Positions 27,322 to 36,902 of a stretch of DNA of 64,000 nt are shown here, in pieces. Position numbers and translations under genes: made by a program. The DNA is from Methanobacterium veterum (GTDB lineage Archaea > Methanobacteriota > Methanobacteria > Methanobacteriales > Methanobacteriaceae), in assembly GCF_000745485.1 (NCBI RefSeq), contig NZ_KN050693.1:223985-287984 (forward strand), written 5' to 3'. A model generated the notes under the pieces. The model was given only the letters and a program-made list of their open reading frames with translations, was not told the origin of the DNA and did no database searches. The first letter of the stretch is position 1. Every line of letters begins with the position of its first letter.

Positions 27322-27831
27322 ATGACAGAAGATATGAAGATGGATACAGTGGTAGCATTACTCCGTGATCAACCAGATCCTATAAATGTTTTATACGCAG
27401 CATCATTAATGGGACTAACTAAAGGTCTCTGGAAAGTATCAGGGGCAGGTTCAGCAGGAGTTACTAGAGCTTTTGGAGAAGATATATGGCGTCTTATTAA
27501 AATAGGATCAACACTGCTTAAAGCAGATCAAGATACAAGCAATCCTCAGAAAGCGATGGAATTTTATGACAGTTATCTCATTGGACGTTTTAATGTAGCA
27601 GATAGTATGGATTATAATGTAACCGATGATAGCATAGAAATTACGGTTAAAAACTGCCGTGCTCATCATTACACAGACTATCTGGAAGAAAATGATGTCC
27701 CTCGTTCTGTTGGATGTCCACTGGCTTTAGGCTGCGTGGCTATGATGGAAGAAGTTACAGGGAATCCTTTCATAGTGGATAGTATAGAATCTAAAGATGG
27801 GAACAGCAAAATTATACTTAAAAAATTTTAA
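27322..27831 (+). CDS. V4R/output-like protein in the Roadblock operon
   Basis: The 169-residue soluble protein starts with a helical section (VVALLRDQPDPINVLYAASLMGLTKGLWKVSG) and ends with an alpha/beta domain containing the cysteine motif GCPLALGC and the tail EEVTG-x-PFIVDS-SKIILKK. The layout recalls V4R-type or methanogen output domains that bind small ligands, but I cannot assign a named family with confidence. The C-terminal half is shared with the ribbon-helix-helix protein encoded divergently. The start lies 13 bases after the first Roadblock gene. Confidence 0.65.
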   Translation: MTEDMKMDTVVALLRDQPDPINVLYAASLMGLTKGLWKVSGAGSAGVTRAFGEDIWRLIKIGSTLLKADQDTSNPQKAMEFYDSYLIGRFNVADSMDYNVTDDSIEITVKNCRAHHYTDYLEENDVPRSVGCPLALGCVAMMEEVTGNPFIVDSIESKDGNSKIILKKF

Positions 27832-27871
27832 ATTGTAGCCAATGTATAAAAAAAAGGGGCGTTAATAATTA

Positions 27872-28393
27872 ATGGCAGCGGGATCTATCCTTAAAGTAGT
27901 TGTATTTGGTGCTCTTAATGCAGGTAAAACTACATTCGTCGAAAAATTAAGTGGGCAAAATTTACTTCTTAAAGGTGACTTTGAGAGCATTACCACAAGC
28001 TTTGATTTTGTCCAGATTGAACAGCAGGGATTCTTAATACATCTATTTGCAAGCCCGGGACATAGAAGGTTTTCTTTTATGTGGAATACTCTTGCTACTG
28101 GAATGGATGGAGCTATACTTTTAATTGATTCTACAGTGGGGATATCTCCCGTCGACCATGAACTTGTAAACTTTATAACTGGCTATGATGTACCTTATAT
28201 AATTGCTGCCAATAAAACTGATATCTGTGAAATTAAAGACTCTCAAATTCGGGAAGAACTTAGTATACCTGATGAAATTCCAGTGGTTAACACGTCAGCA
28301 CTTGAAAATCAAGATCTCGAAAACATAATGGGCAGTCTTATAAGAAATATTGAAAAAAAAATAAATAATTTGGGTAAATCCAATGAAACTTGA
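27872..28393 (+). CDS. MglA/Arf-like small GTPase
   Basis: This 173-residue Ras-superfamily GTPase has the P-loop GALNAGKT at residues 13-20, a switch region with Thr41-Thr42, NKTD at 114-117 and the G5 motif TSAL near 151. In place of the usual DTAGQ switch II it has ASPGH at 60-64, so the Walker B Asp and the catalytic Gln are both replaced; prokaryotic MglA-type GTPases also lack the canonical Asp and rely on a Roadblock partner. Three Roadblock genes surround it. Its stop overlaps the next gene by 11 bases. Confidence 0.88.
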   Translation: MAAGSILKVVVFGALNAGKTTFVEKLSGQNLLLKGDFESITTSFDFVQIEQQGFLIHLFASPGHRRFSFMWNTLATGMDGAILLIDSTVGISPVDHELVNFITGYDVPYIIAANKTDICEIKDSQIREELSIPDEIPVVNTSALENQDLENIMGSLIRNIEKKINNLGKSNET

Positions 28394-28733
28394 AACAAAT
28401 TTCGAAAAAGCTTTAATTTCTATAAATAGAATAACAGGAGTAAAAGATTCTGTTCTAGCAGGATTAGATGGTATTCCTATAAGTAAATTAGATGAAAATA
28501 CTTCTATTTTAAGCGCTACAACTGCTGCAGCACTTGGTGCAGTTAGAGAAATGATTAGAAGCATTAGTTATGGTAATTTAGAGAAATTAATTGTTGAAAC
28601 GGATTCGGGAAAGATTATTATAGAAGAATTTGGAAACAGGCATGTTATAATAGTATTAACAGAAAACAGTGCTAATATTGGAATGATCAGGGTAACTCTT
28701 AAAAAAGTAGTTAGAGAGTATATGGATAATTAA
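28383..28733 (+). CDS. Roadblock/LC7 domain protein 2
   Basis: The 116-residue Roadblock domain has the signature VKDSVLAGLDGIPISKLD followed by the helix ATTAAALGAVREMIRSI and strands LIVETDSGKIIIEEF and HVIIVLTENSANIGMIRVTL. It overlaps the end of the GTPase gene, so the two proteins are probably made together and bind each other. It differs clearly from the other two Roadblock proteins, which suggests distinct roles. Confidence 0.87.
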   Translation: MKLETNFEKALISINRITGVKDSVLAGLDGIPISKLDENTSILSATTAAALGAVREMIRSISYGNLEKLIVETDSGKIIIEEFGNRHVIIVLTENSANIGMIRVTLKKVVREYMDN

Positions 28734-28778
28734 TCCTCTTTATACTATCTTTAAAATCAATTAAATCAGTGATTTGAA

Positions 28779-29165
28779 ATGAGGCCGATTTCAGAGCAAA
28801 TTTATGAAGTTCTTGGGGATATGCAGGAACGTGCTGATATTAATGAGTCCTACGTTATCCGAAAGGACGGACTGATATTTACTTCAAGTAACCCCCACGT
28901 TAAAAACCAGAGAATAGCTGCAATGTCTGCATCTTTACTGGAAATTGGTAAAAAAACCCTTGAAGATGTGGGTAATGATGATTTAAAACGTCTTTTAATA
29001 ACTGGAGATAAGATACAGATAATTATTATGGGTTTCTCATCTGTAGCTTTGGTATGTTCTATGAATTCAAATGCCAATACAGGTATGGTTTTTTTAAGGA
29101 TGAAAAAAGCAGTAGAAGAGATATATGATATAATGCAGGAAGCTTACGGATCTGATTCAATATAA
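28779..29165 (+). CDS. Roadblock/LC7 domain protein 3
   Basis: This third Roadblock protein has 128 residues. Its pattern ESYVIRKDGLIFTSSNPHVKN, RIAAMSASLLEIGKKTLEDV and TGMVFLRMKKAVEEIYDIM is closest to protein 1 of this operon. The ATG follows a GTGATTTGAA site. It ends the operon; a T-rich stretch (ATCTTTTTGTTTTG) just downstream could stop transcription. Confidence 0.87.
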   Translation: MRPISEQIYEVLGDMQERADINESYVIRKDGLIFTSSNPHVKNQRIAAMSASLLEIGKKTLEDVGNDDLKRLLITGDKIQIIIMGFSSVALVCSMNSNANTGMVFLRMKKAVEEIYDIMQEAYGSDSI

Positions 29166-29655
29166 TACTTATATATCTTTTTGTTTTGTCATGAAATATT
29201 ATTTATACTTGATTTATTACATTTAAATCCGCGCTCTGGAGTATTTTGCAAATATTACTATGGATTATTATGTGAACTTTGATTAAATAAATGGAATTTT
29301 TTTAACCAGTATCACATGTTAATGAATTATAACCATGCACATATCATGTGCATGAGCGAATCCTTTAGTTTGTGACTATTAAACTAAATTTTAATTCCCA
29401 TAAATTTGCACCAGTTTGAGTGTCTATATGGGTTTCTGTTTATTATTTGCCCTTCTGGAACATCGTGTATATCATTCTTTGAAACTTACTGAAGATTCTT
29501 AATAGAACTTTGGAATTCCAGAAATATACTGAACTAAAATCTACTTTCCAGTTATTATTCACCTATTTTGCGGTAGTTTTTGTAAGGGCATCGCCCGTGC
29601 ATTAGAACTTTAAACTTTCTCATTTTAGAATGATATTTTAAACTAAAAACAAAAA
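29166..29655. other. Intergenic region with a perfect palindrome
   Basis: No gene is seen in 490 bases. A perfect 9-bp inverted repeat, CATGCACAT and ATGTGCATG separated by ATC, lies at 29334-29354, between the end of the Roadblock operon and the end of the fumarase gene. It has no T-run and is not an obvious terminator. Confidence 0.45.
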
Positions 29656-29676
29656 TTAAGGCCTTAAAACGGCCTT
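29642..29676 (-). terminator. Terminator of fumA
   Basis: On the minus strand AAGGCC and GGCCTT flank a 7-base loop that contains the end of the coding sequence, followed by TTAATTTTTGTTTTTAG. The hairpin overlaps the last codons of the fumarase gene. Confidence 0.55.
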
Positions 29677-30495
29677 TGCATGTCTTCCAGCCCAGCATTG
29701 AATACATATTCCTATTGGAAGTCCTGCAGTATGGGTATCTGCAGTTAAAATTTTCACATCGAGAGCTGTTGTTTTACCTCCGAGTCCCATTGGACCAATT
29801 CCAGTTTTGTTTATCTGGCATAAAAGATCCTCTTCCAGTTCTGCAATCATCTTGTCTGGGTTCCGCTCTCCAACTTTTCCAAGCAGTGCTTTTTTTGCAA
29901 GTTTCATGGCCATATCGGATAGTCCTCCAACTCCAACTCCCACAATTATTGGGGGGCATGGTTTTCCACCTGCAGCAGTCACTGTATCCAGAACGAACTT
30001 TTTAATGCCTTCAATACCTTCTCCTGGCAAAGCCATTTTGAGGGCGTTGTTGTTTTCTGATCCAATGCCCTTTGGAAAAACTGTAAATTCGATTTTTTCT
30101 TCATCAATAAGTTCTATATCTATTTGAGGAATCAAATTGCCCGTATTCGTACCTGTATTTTCTCTTGTTAGTGGATTTACCACGTTTGGCCGGAGTGGTA
30201 TTTCTTTAGTGGCCCTTTTGACCCCATTTCTTATGCCTTCATAGAGGTTTTCAACTTCTACTTTACCAAGTTTAACAAAAATGATTGGGAGACCTGTATC
30301 TTGACACATTGGAACGTCAAGTTCTTCAGCAGCTTCAATATTATCAAGTATAGCTTTAAGATTTAGACATGCAATCTTATCATCTTCATTTTTATATGCC
30401 TCTTCAAGCGCTTTCCTGACATCACCCGGCAACTTGATTACAGCCTCTTTGAATAAGTTAAATATTGTATCTTCTATAGTACTTTGAGTAATCAT
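29656..30495 (-). CDS. Class I fumarate hydratase, alpha subunit
   Basis: The 279-residue protein corresponds to the N-terminal half of class I [4Fe-4S] fumarases, which methanogens encode as two subunits. It contains [40 protein letters not shown] and [22 protein letters not shown]; three cysteines near 105-285 would bind the cluster. It catalyses malate to fumarate in the incomplete reductive TCA branch. The beta subunit gene is not in the window. The closely related tartrate dehydratase alpha subunit is the alternative. The ATG follows a GAGGA site. Confidence 0.88.
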   Translation of the reverse strand: MITQSTIEDTIFNLFKEAVIKLPGDVRKALEEAYKNEDDKIACLNLKAILDNIEAAEELDVPMCQDTGLPIIFVKLGKVEVENLYEGIRNGVKRATKEIPLRPNVVNPLTRENTGTNTGNLIPQIDIELIDEEKIEFTVFPKGIGSENNNALKMALPGEGIEGIKKFVLDTVTAAGGKPCPPIIVGVGVGGLSDMAMKLAKKALLGKVGERNPDKMIAELEEDLLCQINKTGIGPMGLGGKTTALDVKILTADTHTAGLPIGICIQCWAGRHAKAVLRP

Positions 30496-30725
30496 GATAG
30501 TCCTCGAAATTTCTCTTTGATAATATATTATGTTGAATATTATTAAGTTTATAATTAAATTTTTAAATTTAACATTTTGTTTAAAATTTTAATCTGTTTT
30601 ATTAATTAATCTGATGAGATTTAAAAATTATTGCAAGCTTAAAGATTCCAGTTAAAATATTTAATTAAAAGCTTTTTTTTGGATAAATACTTATGTAATA
30701 CTTTTAATATAATTAGTACGATAAT

Positions 30726-30977
30726 ATGAAGGAATATAATTACGATGAAGTCTGGACTGAAGTAATTAGATTTGTACTGGAATTACATAAAAACCCTAAA
30801 CATAAGCCTAAAACAGTTAAAGATGCACAAAATATGTTGGAATTTATTCCCGCAATAAGAAATATTATATATACAATTGATGACACTGATAAATATCTGG
30901 AAATGGTTATAATGGCAGATGAACTTGAAGAACTACTTCAAGGAGACTTAAAAAAACTTCAAAATGGTTTTAAATGA
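30726..30977 (+). CDS. Small unknown protein, 83 residues
   Basis: The protein is predicted all-helical and soluble (MKEYNYDEVWTEVIRFVLELHK, then NMLEFIPAIRNIIYTI and MADELEELLQGDLKKL). It has no cysteine or signal peptide and matches no family I know. No ribosome site is seen, and a TATA-like TTTTAATATA lies about 20-25 bases before the ATG, so the mRNA may be leaderless. Confidence 0.6.
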   Translation: MKEYNYDEVWTEVIRFVLELHKNPKHKPKTVKDAQNMLEFIPAIRNIIYTIDDTDKYLEMVIMADELEELLQGDLKKLQNGFK

Positions 30978-31078
30978 ATGAGTTACTGCCAATTAATAAT
31001 TCTAATTTGTAGGATCCATTCGCTGTTTTAGACATTTAAATGATGATTAATTTTATTTTAAATTTCAGGCGCTACACG

Positions 31079-31657
31079 TTACATAAGTGCCCATTCACCT
31101 TCAAGCTCGGTTAGGGCGAACTGGTGATTGTTAACCACGTCGATTACATCATCTGCATTGCATTTATCAAGGGAATATGTACAAATGGCAAGTATATTGG
31201 ATTTACCAAATACATCATTTATTTCTTTTTCATACTGGTCGAATTCATTCCAATCATCTTTTTCAAGCCAAAAAGTATTTCCACTTAGTCTTAAACCATC
31301 ATAGCCGTTTTTTAAAGCATAATTCAATTTTTCAGTCCATCCATTTAAGATTCTATTTGAATCAAAGGTATTTTCCTTAAGATACCAGTCTTTGTAGGAA
31401 ATAATTTCAATTTGTCCCTTTTTGAGATAACTATCTGCATAAGGGACAGCATTTTTTAATGCTTCTTCAGCTTCTTCTGTAGTTAAGGGTTGTGAGGTAA
31501 CCCACATGCAGAACTCATTGTTTTCAAGCCCTGCTTGAAAATAAGGGATCAATATATCTATTAAATTTTCTTTAGTTTGATAGAATTGACAAAAATGTGT
31601 ACCCCATGGTACTTCTCCAATAAGTTCAATACATGACTTCCTTAATTGGTCTTTCAT
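31079..31657 (-). CDS. MEDS-domain sensory protein (DcmR-like)
   Basis: The 192-residue protein starts with the MEDS (methanogen/methylotroph DcmR sensory) signature: GEVPWGTHFCQFYQTKENLIDILIPYF, and includes NNEFCMWVTSQPL and LRLSGNTFWLEKDDWNEFDQYE. In other proteins this domain precedes a kinase or DNA-binding module; here it stands alone, so a partner protein must provide the output. Ligands proposed for the domain are hydrocarbon derivatives. The ATG follows a GGAGAAGATATGA site. A conserved C-terminal part (LAICTYSLDKCNADDVIDVV) completes the domain. Confidence 0.85.
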   Translation of the reverse strand: MKDQLRKSCIELIGEVPWGTHFCQFYQTKENLIDILIPYFQAGLENNEFCMWVTSQPLTTEEAEEALKNAVPYADSYLKKGQIEIISYKDWYLKENTFDSNRILNGWTEKLNYALKNGYDGLRLSGNTFWLEKDDWNEFDQYEKEINDVFGKSNILAICTYSLDKCNADDVIDVVNNHQFALTELEGEWALM

Positions 31658-31837
31658 TCATATCTTCTCCAAAAAGTAAAATCAATTCTTAAATATTGCT
31701 ATTAACTTTAATATAATTATTGATTATAGTAAGATGTTAAAATATGGCATTGAATATTGTTTGAGAATTCTATACTTATAAAATAGCCTGATTTTAATTA
31801 ATCTGCAGCTAATAGGTTATTTTAAAACAAAATAAAT

Positions 31838-31877
31838 TTTAATAAAAAAGAGTAAGCTTAATCAATTCTGATTAAGC
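31838..31877 (-). terminator. Terminator of the por operon
   Basis: A perfect 9-bp stem, GCTTAATCA/TGATTAAGC on the plus strand with loop ATTC, is followed on the minus strand by TTACTCTTTTTTATT. It lies 14 bases after the porF stop codon. Confidence 0.65.
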
Positions 31878-31890
31878 ATTATTGAATAAT

Positions 31891-32322
31891 TCAGTACCTC
31901 ATGATCATCCGAAGCCTTTCAAGTTCCTTAGCAACTTTTTCACGCTTATCTAATATCATTTCTGATGAATCTTCTTTCAAGCCGCCGGTTGGGCATGTAA
32001 GTACACAGCGAGGCGTTTCCTGGTCAATACAAAGGTTACATTTCTTTGCAATGCCTTCTTCATTTATGTAGATGGCTCCAATAGGGCAGGCTGTTTTACA
32101 GAGGCCGCATCCTATACACGCGTCTTCATCAACTACAATTGCACCGTCTATTTCTTCAATAGCGTCTTCCGGGCATATGTTTAAACAAGGTGCCCGATCT
32201 GGCGCACAGTGTAAACAGTGGATTGCAACTCCTTCTATAACTCTTATTGCATTTTGAGGGCATTCCCTTTCACATTTTGAGCAGTCTTCGCAAAGTTCTG
32301 GTCGTGAAATTAATTCTCTCAT
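31891..32322 (-). CDS. porF: Pyruvate synthase operon polyferredoxin PorF
   Basis: The 143-residue iron-sulfur protein has four Cys motifs: [37 protein letters not shown] and [16 protein letters not shown]. In Methanothermobacter a pair of such proteins, PorE and PorF, is encoded after the four pyruvate synthase subunits, and here too. They probably carry electrons from hydrogenases to the enzyme. I choose the ATG at 32322, with AGGAGG upstream, over an earlier in-frame start at 32346 inside the ribosome site region. Confidence 0.88.
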   Translation of the reverse strand: MRELISRPELCEDCSKCERECPQNAIRVIEGVAIHCLHCAPDRAPCLNICPEDAIEEIDGAIVVDEDACIGCGLCKTACPIGAIYINEEGIAKKCNLCIDQETPRCVLTCPTGGLKEDSSEMILDKREKVAKELERLRMIMRY

Positions 32323-32332
32323 GTCATGCCTC

Positions 32333-32824
32333 CTATTTAAGAGCATCCTTTGCCCTTGAACCGTGTGTTAAAACACTTACGAGTCCTTTCTTTTTAGACT
32401 TTTTACCGATACCTGATAACTTTTTAATGTGTTCTGCTTGTTTCTCTAGCTTCATTTTCTCAGTATCTACAATGGAAATGGCTCTTTTGGAACATGCTTT
32501 AACACATGCGGGAGTATCAAGATCAGGGCACTGGCTGCATTTGTGCGCTTTTCTTTCATGTATTGAAATTGCCCCAAATGGACATATGAGCATACATAGA
32601 GAACATCCTATGCATTTTTCAGAGTCAATTGATCCCTCATCAATTGCATCTACAGGGCAGATTTTCATACATGGGGCGTCTTCACAATGCTGACAAATAA
32701 TGGGGTAATAAGCGCCTTCGACTTCTCTTACCATGATTCTTGATGTGCCGTGAAGTTTTTCACATGCTCCTTCACAATCTCCACATCCATCGCAAATCTC
32801 TGGTTGAATCAATACTTTTTCCAA
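32333..32824 (-). CDS. porE: Pyruvate synthase operon polyferredoxin PorE
   Basis: The 163-residue protein resembles PorF and the cdh-linked ferredoxin, with Cys motifs [35 protein letters not shown] and [16 protein letters not shown]. It has a basic, Lys-rich C-terminal extension of about 35 residues. It starts 13 bases after porB and ends 11 bases before porF. Its role as electron carrier for pyruvate synthase is inferred from operon position and known PorE/PorF studies in Methanosarcina and Methanothermobacter. Confidence 0.88.
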   Translation of the reverse strand: MEKVLIQPEICDGCGDCEGACEKLHGTSRIMVREVEGAYYPIICQHCEDAPCMKICPVDAIDEGSIDSEKCIGCSLCMLICPFGAISIHERKAHKCSQCPDLDTPACVKACSKRAISIVDTEKMKLEKQAEHIKKLSGIGKKSKKKGLVSVLTHGSRAKDALK

Positions 32825-32836
32825 GAATATATCCCC

Positions 32837-33703
32837 CTATATTTTAAGTTCAGCGCATATACTGTCCACATAATTCTGGATCTTTTCTTTTTCTTCATCA
32901 GCAAGATGTCTAAACCGTTTTTGAGCTTCTAAATATTCATTTACAGGTTTTCTCTGCAGTGGTTTGTATGTTACTTTAAATTCACCATCTACAATCTCAT
33001 AAAGCAACCATGAACCAGTGTCAACAGCTAATCTCCCAAGTTCTATGGTTTTTGATGGATCATATCCCCATCCGGTTGTACATGGTTGGTGGAGGTGGAT
33101 ATAAGCAGGTCCATCAATTTCAGTTGCTTTTTTAACCTTTTTCATGAAGTCTTCAGGGTATGAAATGGATGCTGTTGCAACGTAAGGAACACCATGGGCT
33201 GCCATTATCATTGGAATGTTTTTCTTTGGTTTATCTTCACCAAAGCTCTCTTTTCCATGTGGTGATGTGGTTGTTGATGCACCGTATGGTGTTGCACCAC
33301 TTCTTTGGACTCCAGTGTTCATGTAAGCTTCGTTATCGTAACATATGTAAATTAAATTATGTCCCCTTTCCATAGCTCCTGAAAGAGATTGAAGCCCTAT
33401 ATCTGCTGTTCCACCATCTCCAGCAAATACTACGACATTAACATCATCTTTTCCCTGTGCTTTGAGAGCTCTTTCAACACCTGATGCTACCGCTGCAGCA
33501 TTTTCAAATGCTACGTGGATCCATGGGATGTTCCATGATGTTTCAGGGTATGGAGTTGTAATAACTTCTAAACAACCTGTTGCAGATACTGCTACAGTGT
33601 TTTCACCTAGCATTTTAAGTGCAAGTCTTGCGCCTATGGTAGCACCACATCCAGCACAACCTCTGTGCCCAGCAGCAAGAAATTCTTTTTCAGGTACTTC
33701 CAT
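32837..33703 (-). CDS. porB: Pyruvate synthase (pyruvate:ferredoxin oxidoreductase) beta subunit
   Basis: The beta subunit binds thiamine diphosphate and one [4Fe-4S] cluster. Visible are the N-terminal Cys pair ([13 protein letters not shown]), the TPP motif [22 protein letters not shown] followed by [11 protein letters not shown], and the substrate loop [11 protein letters not shown]. With 288 residues it has the family length. Pyruvate synthase makes pyruvate from acetyl-CoA and CO2, directly downstream of the CODH/ACS reaction encoded at the start of this window. Confidence 0.95.
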   Translation of the reverse strand: MEVPEKEFLAAGHRGCAGCGATIGARLALKMLGENTVAVSATGCLEVITTPYPETSWNIPWIHVAFENAAAVASGVERALKAQGKDDVNVVVFAGDGGTADIGLQSLSGAMERGHNLIYICYDNEAYMNTGVQRSGATPYGASTTTSPHGKESFGEDKPKKNIPMIMAAHGVPYVATASISYPEDFMKKVKKATEIDGPAYIHLHQPCTTGWGYDPSKTIELGRLAVDTGSWLLYEIVDGEFKVTYKPLQRKPVNEYLEAQKRFRHLADEEKEKIQNYVDSICAELKI

Positions 33704-33704
33704 T

Positions 33705-34856
33705 TTATGCTTCCTCCTCTTTTAAGCCGATCCAATTAATTGTATCGCTTTCAGTAGAATTTTTGGTAATTTTAATTATATTTCTTATATCCTCGTTGGA
33801 TACGTCACGCCCTCCAAGACCTAATATAAAGCCTCTGGCATCTACATCCATTTTAGCTTTGATCTCGTTGAACAGGACTCCTCCAATACCCAGTGAGATG
33901 TTTTTATCCAGAACAGCTACTCTATCAGCGTTCTTAATTGCATTGTATATATCTTCTTTAGGGAATGGCCTAAATGCTATTACTCTGAGAAGACCGACTT
34001 TATGCCCTTCTTTTCTCATGTTGTCTATAACTGCCTTTATTGTACCACAAAGTGATCCCATGGCTATGATGATCACTTCAGCGTCATCACACATGTAATT
34101 TTCAACTAAGTCGTACTTACGACCGAATTTTTCGGCGAATTCCTTGTTTACGTTCCTTATTACGTCTTTAGCTCCTTCCATAGCTACTTCCATATCATGC
34201 CTTGCTTCCATGTAGTAATTAGGGTCTGTAAATGTTCCAAGTGACATAGGGTCTTTAGGATCAAGATAGGAATGTGTTGGTTTGTATGGAGGTAAAAATT
34301 CATCTACTTCTTCCTGTGTTGGGATATCTACAGGTTCAACTGTATGGGTGAGATAATATCCGTCTACACAGACCATACTTGGAAGTAAGACTTTTTCGTT
34401 TTCAGAGATTTTGTAAGCCTGTAATACAAAGTCAAGAGCTTCTTGAGCATCTTCAGCAAAGAACTGCATCCATCCAGTATCTCTTTGTGAGATTGAATCT
34501 TGCTGATCATTCCATATGCTTAATGGTGCTGATAGCGCCCTGTTTGCATTTCCCATTACTATTGGGTTTCTTAAACCGGCTGCTGCAAATAAGATCTCGT
34601 GCATTAATGCTAAACCCTGAGAGGATGTTGCAGTAAATACTCGAACACCTGTACCTGATGCACCTACTGCAGCACTTATTGCACTGTGTTCTGATTCAAC
34701 TCTTATGTATTCTGCGTTTAAATCTCCATTTGCAACAAAGGTTGCCAGATATTCCGAGATGGTTGTTTGTGGAGTTATAGGATAAACAGGTACGACTTTT
34801 GGTTTTGCAAGTTTAACTGCTTCTGCAATAGCCCTGTTTGCTGTAATAACTTTCAT
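33705..34856 (-). CDS. porA: Pyruvate synthase alpha subunit
   Basis: The 383-residue protein begins with the family motif [29 protein letters not shown] and contains [17 protein letters not shown] and [16 protein letters not shown] sequence ([17 protein letters not shown]). It is the pyrimidine-binding subunit of the four-subunit archaeal enzyme. porD precedes it by one base and porB follows by one base, so the subunits are made in fixed ratio. Confidence 0.95.
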   Translation of the reverse strand: MKVITANRAIAEAVKLAKPKVVPVYPITPQTTISEYLATFVANGDLNAEYIRVESEHSAISAAVGASGTGVRVFTATSSQGLALMHEILFAAAGLRNPIVMGNANRALSAPLSIWNDQQDSISQRDTGWMQFFAEDAQEALDFVLQAYKISENEKVLLPSMVCVDGYYLTHTVEPVDIPTQEEVDEFLPPYKPTHSYLDPKDPMSLGTFTDPNYYMEARHDMEVAMEGAKDVIRNVNKEFAEKFGRKYDLVENYMCDDAEVIIIAMGSLCGTIKAVIDNMRKEGHKVGLLRVIAFRPFPKEDIYNAIKNADRVAVLDKNISLGIGGVLFNEIKAKMDVDARGFILGLGGRDVSNEDIRNIIKITKNSTESDTINWIGLKEEEA

Positions 34857-34857
34857 C

Positions 34858-35100
34858 TTATCCTCTCTCCATTTTAATAGCTTTTACAGGACACTCATGG
34901 GCACAAATCCCGCATCCTTTACAATAATCATAATCTATATCTGTTTCTTTAGTTATGCACCCTTCTGGGCAAAATAAAAAACAATTTTCACAATTAATAC
35001 ATTTGTCTTTATCTAAAACAGGTTTAAATGTTCTCCAACTTCCTGTTTTATTTTTGACACTGCTTCCAGGTTCTTTAACAGTTGCTCCTATGGCTGTCAT
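34858..35100 (-). CDS. porD: Pyruvate synthase delta subunit (2[4Fe-4S] ferredoxin)
   Basis: The 80-residue ferredoxin subunit has two cluster motifs, [15 protein letters not shown] and [16 protein letters not shown], with the typical N-terminal extension ([10 protein letters not shown]). It connects the catalytic cluster to external ferredoxins. The start follows a GGTGATTTC site. Confidence 0.94.
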   Translation of the reverse strand: MTAIGATVKEPGSSVKNKTGSWRTFKPVLDKDKCINCENCFLFCPEGCITKETDIDYDYCKGCGICAHECPVKAIKMERG

Positions 35101-35108
35101 GAAATCAC

Positions 35109-35639
35109 CTATTTTTTAATTTTTTCATAGGCTATTTTAGCTGCATTAGCGTTCTTTTCACCTATTTTTCCAGGGAAAGTTTCTTTAGTTACTTTAATAA
35201 GGGAATCTAGTGAAACTATATTAGTTACTCCTGCGAATGCTCCTAACATAACTGTATTGACAATTGGAACTCCTAAAATATCCAGAGCAATTCCTGTGGC
35301 GTCAATACTATATGGGTCTACATTTTCTCCAAGATTAACGCTATCTGTGGTATTTATTACTACTTTTCCACCCTCTTTAAGCCCTGATAATACATCTACT
35401 GCTTCTAAGAGAGTTTCATCCAATACAATAACATGATCAGGATTATAAACTTGATATCTTCTTCTTATTGGTTTATCGTTTATTCTTGTAAAAGCCATGA
35501 CTGGTGCACCTTTTCGTTCAGCACCGAAGAACGGGAACGCTTGACAATACTTTCCATCTTCAAAAGCTGCTTTTGCTAAAATTTCAGCAGCAGTCACTGC
35601 ACCCTGTCCACCACGTCCATGAAATCGAATTTCGATCAT
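35109..35639 (-). CDS. porC: Pyruvate synthase gamma subunit
   Basis: This 176-residue first gene of the por operon shows the gamma-subunit pattern [48 protein letters not shown] and [15 protein letters not shown]. The ATG at 35639 has a GGAGG site six bases upstream; an in-frame start at 35669 has none. A long TATA-like run of alternating A and T near 35680-35692 is the probable operon promoter. The symbol porG is used in some species. Confidence 0.93.
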
Positions 35640-36166
35640 ACTGTACCTCCATTCCTCATGTATAATCATTATAAATTAGGATATATATATATTTTTAATC
35701 ATGACAAATTTTATTTTTGTAATATTATTTGATTATAACTAGAGGCTAAAAAAATTCAATTCTTAAATATATTTTCTTAATATAAATAGAGAACTGTTAA
35801 ATGAAAATAAACAGGTGTGAAATCCTAATAAAAAATATCTAATTACTATTTTTAGTCATAGTTATACAATCTTTTTATAAATTATAGCAATTGTTAACTT
35901 ATTTTTAAAATTGTTTAAATGATTAAATCAATTAAAAATAACATGCTGGGGATACAATGCGTAAAATTAGCCTCTTTTACATTTTAATGGTATAAAAAAA
36001 TGTTTATAACTATTTCTTTGTAAAATAAATTTTTAATAATGTTTGATTATTTAAAAATATCTTTAACTATAGTTAATACAGTTTTAGTACTAATTTCAGG
36101 TAGTTTTATATAATTTGGCAGGATATAATTGATAGAAATTACTTACATTACTTGGGGGAGAGATTG
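35640..36166. other. Divergent spacer between por operon and a small membrane protein gene
   Basis: No gene is seen. The 527 bases are extremely AT-rich. The por promoter (ATATATATATAT near 35680-35692) and probably a plus-strand promoter for the next gene are here. Confidence 0.4.
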
Positions 36167-36682
36167 ATGGATTCAACAGAAATAGATAAAAATAGGTTAA
36201 ATGCCCTGGTTAATGAAGCTGTGCAAAATTATGATGATGCTGATAAAAAGAATATTTATGGGGAAATTGGCGCATCTTTAATTTCAATGGGCCTGGAAGC
36301 AGATGGTGACGTTAAAAGTAAGTGTTTATTAAAACCTCAAGAATCTTTTGATTTTAAAAAAGAACCTCTTAATTCCAGAAAGTTATTTGTAGATACAATA
36401 TCCCGCGAAATTCCTGCTGAAAGTGCAGAAGAAATAGGAAAAAACTTCTGGGAAATTTTTAAAAAGAAAACTAAATCTTACATATGTGGAAATGAAGGTA
36501 TAATTAAACTTATAAAGGATGGAAAAGTCAATGAAGCGCTTAAAAGTACAATTACTTTGATATTAATTCCAATGGGAATATGTGGGCTGTGGATACCTGC
36601 AATAGCAACTATAACTAGTGGAATACTTATTCTTCTTTTAAAATCAGGAATAGAAAGTCTCTGCAGTCTAAACAATGCATAA
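36167..36682 (+). CDS. Unknown protein with C-terminal membrane anchor
   Basis: The 171-residue protein has a polar helical N-terminal part (DKNRLNALVNEAVQNYDDADKKN) and a C-terminal hydrophobic hairpin (ITLILIPMGICGLWIPAIATITSGILILLL), so it should sit on the inner face of the membrane. The ATG at 36167 has a GGGGGAGAG site; an earlier TTG at 36152 has none. I recognise no family, and neighbours give no hint. Confidence 0.6.
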   Translation: MDSTEIDKNRLNALVNEAVQNYDDADKKNIYGEIGASLISMGLEADGDVKSKCLLKPQESFDFKKEPLNSRKLFVDTISREIPAESAEEIGKNFWEIFKKKTKSYICGNEGIIKLIKDGKVNEALKSTITLILIPMGICGLWIPAIATITSGILILLLKSGIESLCSLNNA

Positions 36683-36782
36683 ATTTTGATTATTTTTTCA
36701 GTTAGCTGCTTAAAATTGATACCTTAATTTAACTTATTTTTAAGTAGTTAAATCTAATAATTAGAAACTACTTATTGAATTT

Positions 36783-36902
36783 ATAGTGAATGACCAAATA
36801 TTTTTGACTAAATTTTATAAGGAATTTTGTTAATATGCCAATGATTTAAATATATACTTAAATTCTAAAATTAAGCGTTTAAAAAGTTACGTCATTCACT
36901 AT
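36783..36902. promoter_or_regulatory. Long-spaced inverted repeat around a TATA element
   Basis: ATAGTGAATGAC at 36783-36794 is repeated exactly as its reverse complement at 36891-36902. With one mismatch the arms extend to about 17 bases. Between them lies TTTAAATATATA near 36845-36856. The arrangement looks like two operator sites flanking a promoter, transcribed toward the pteroate-synthase-like gene. A related sequence, CATTCA-TAG-TGAATG, precedes the methyltransferase gene near 50583. Confidence 0.45.
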
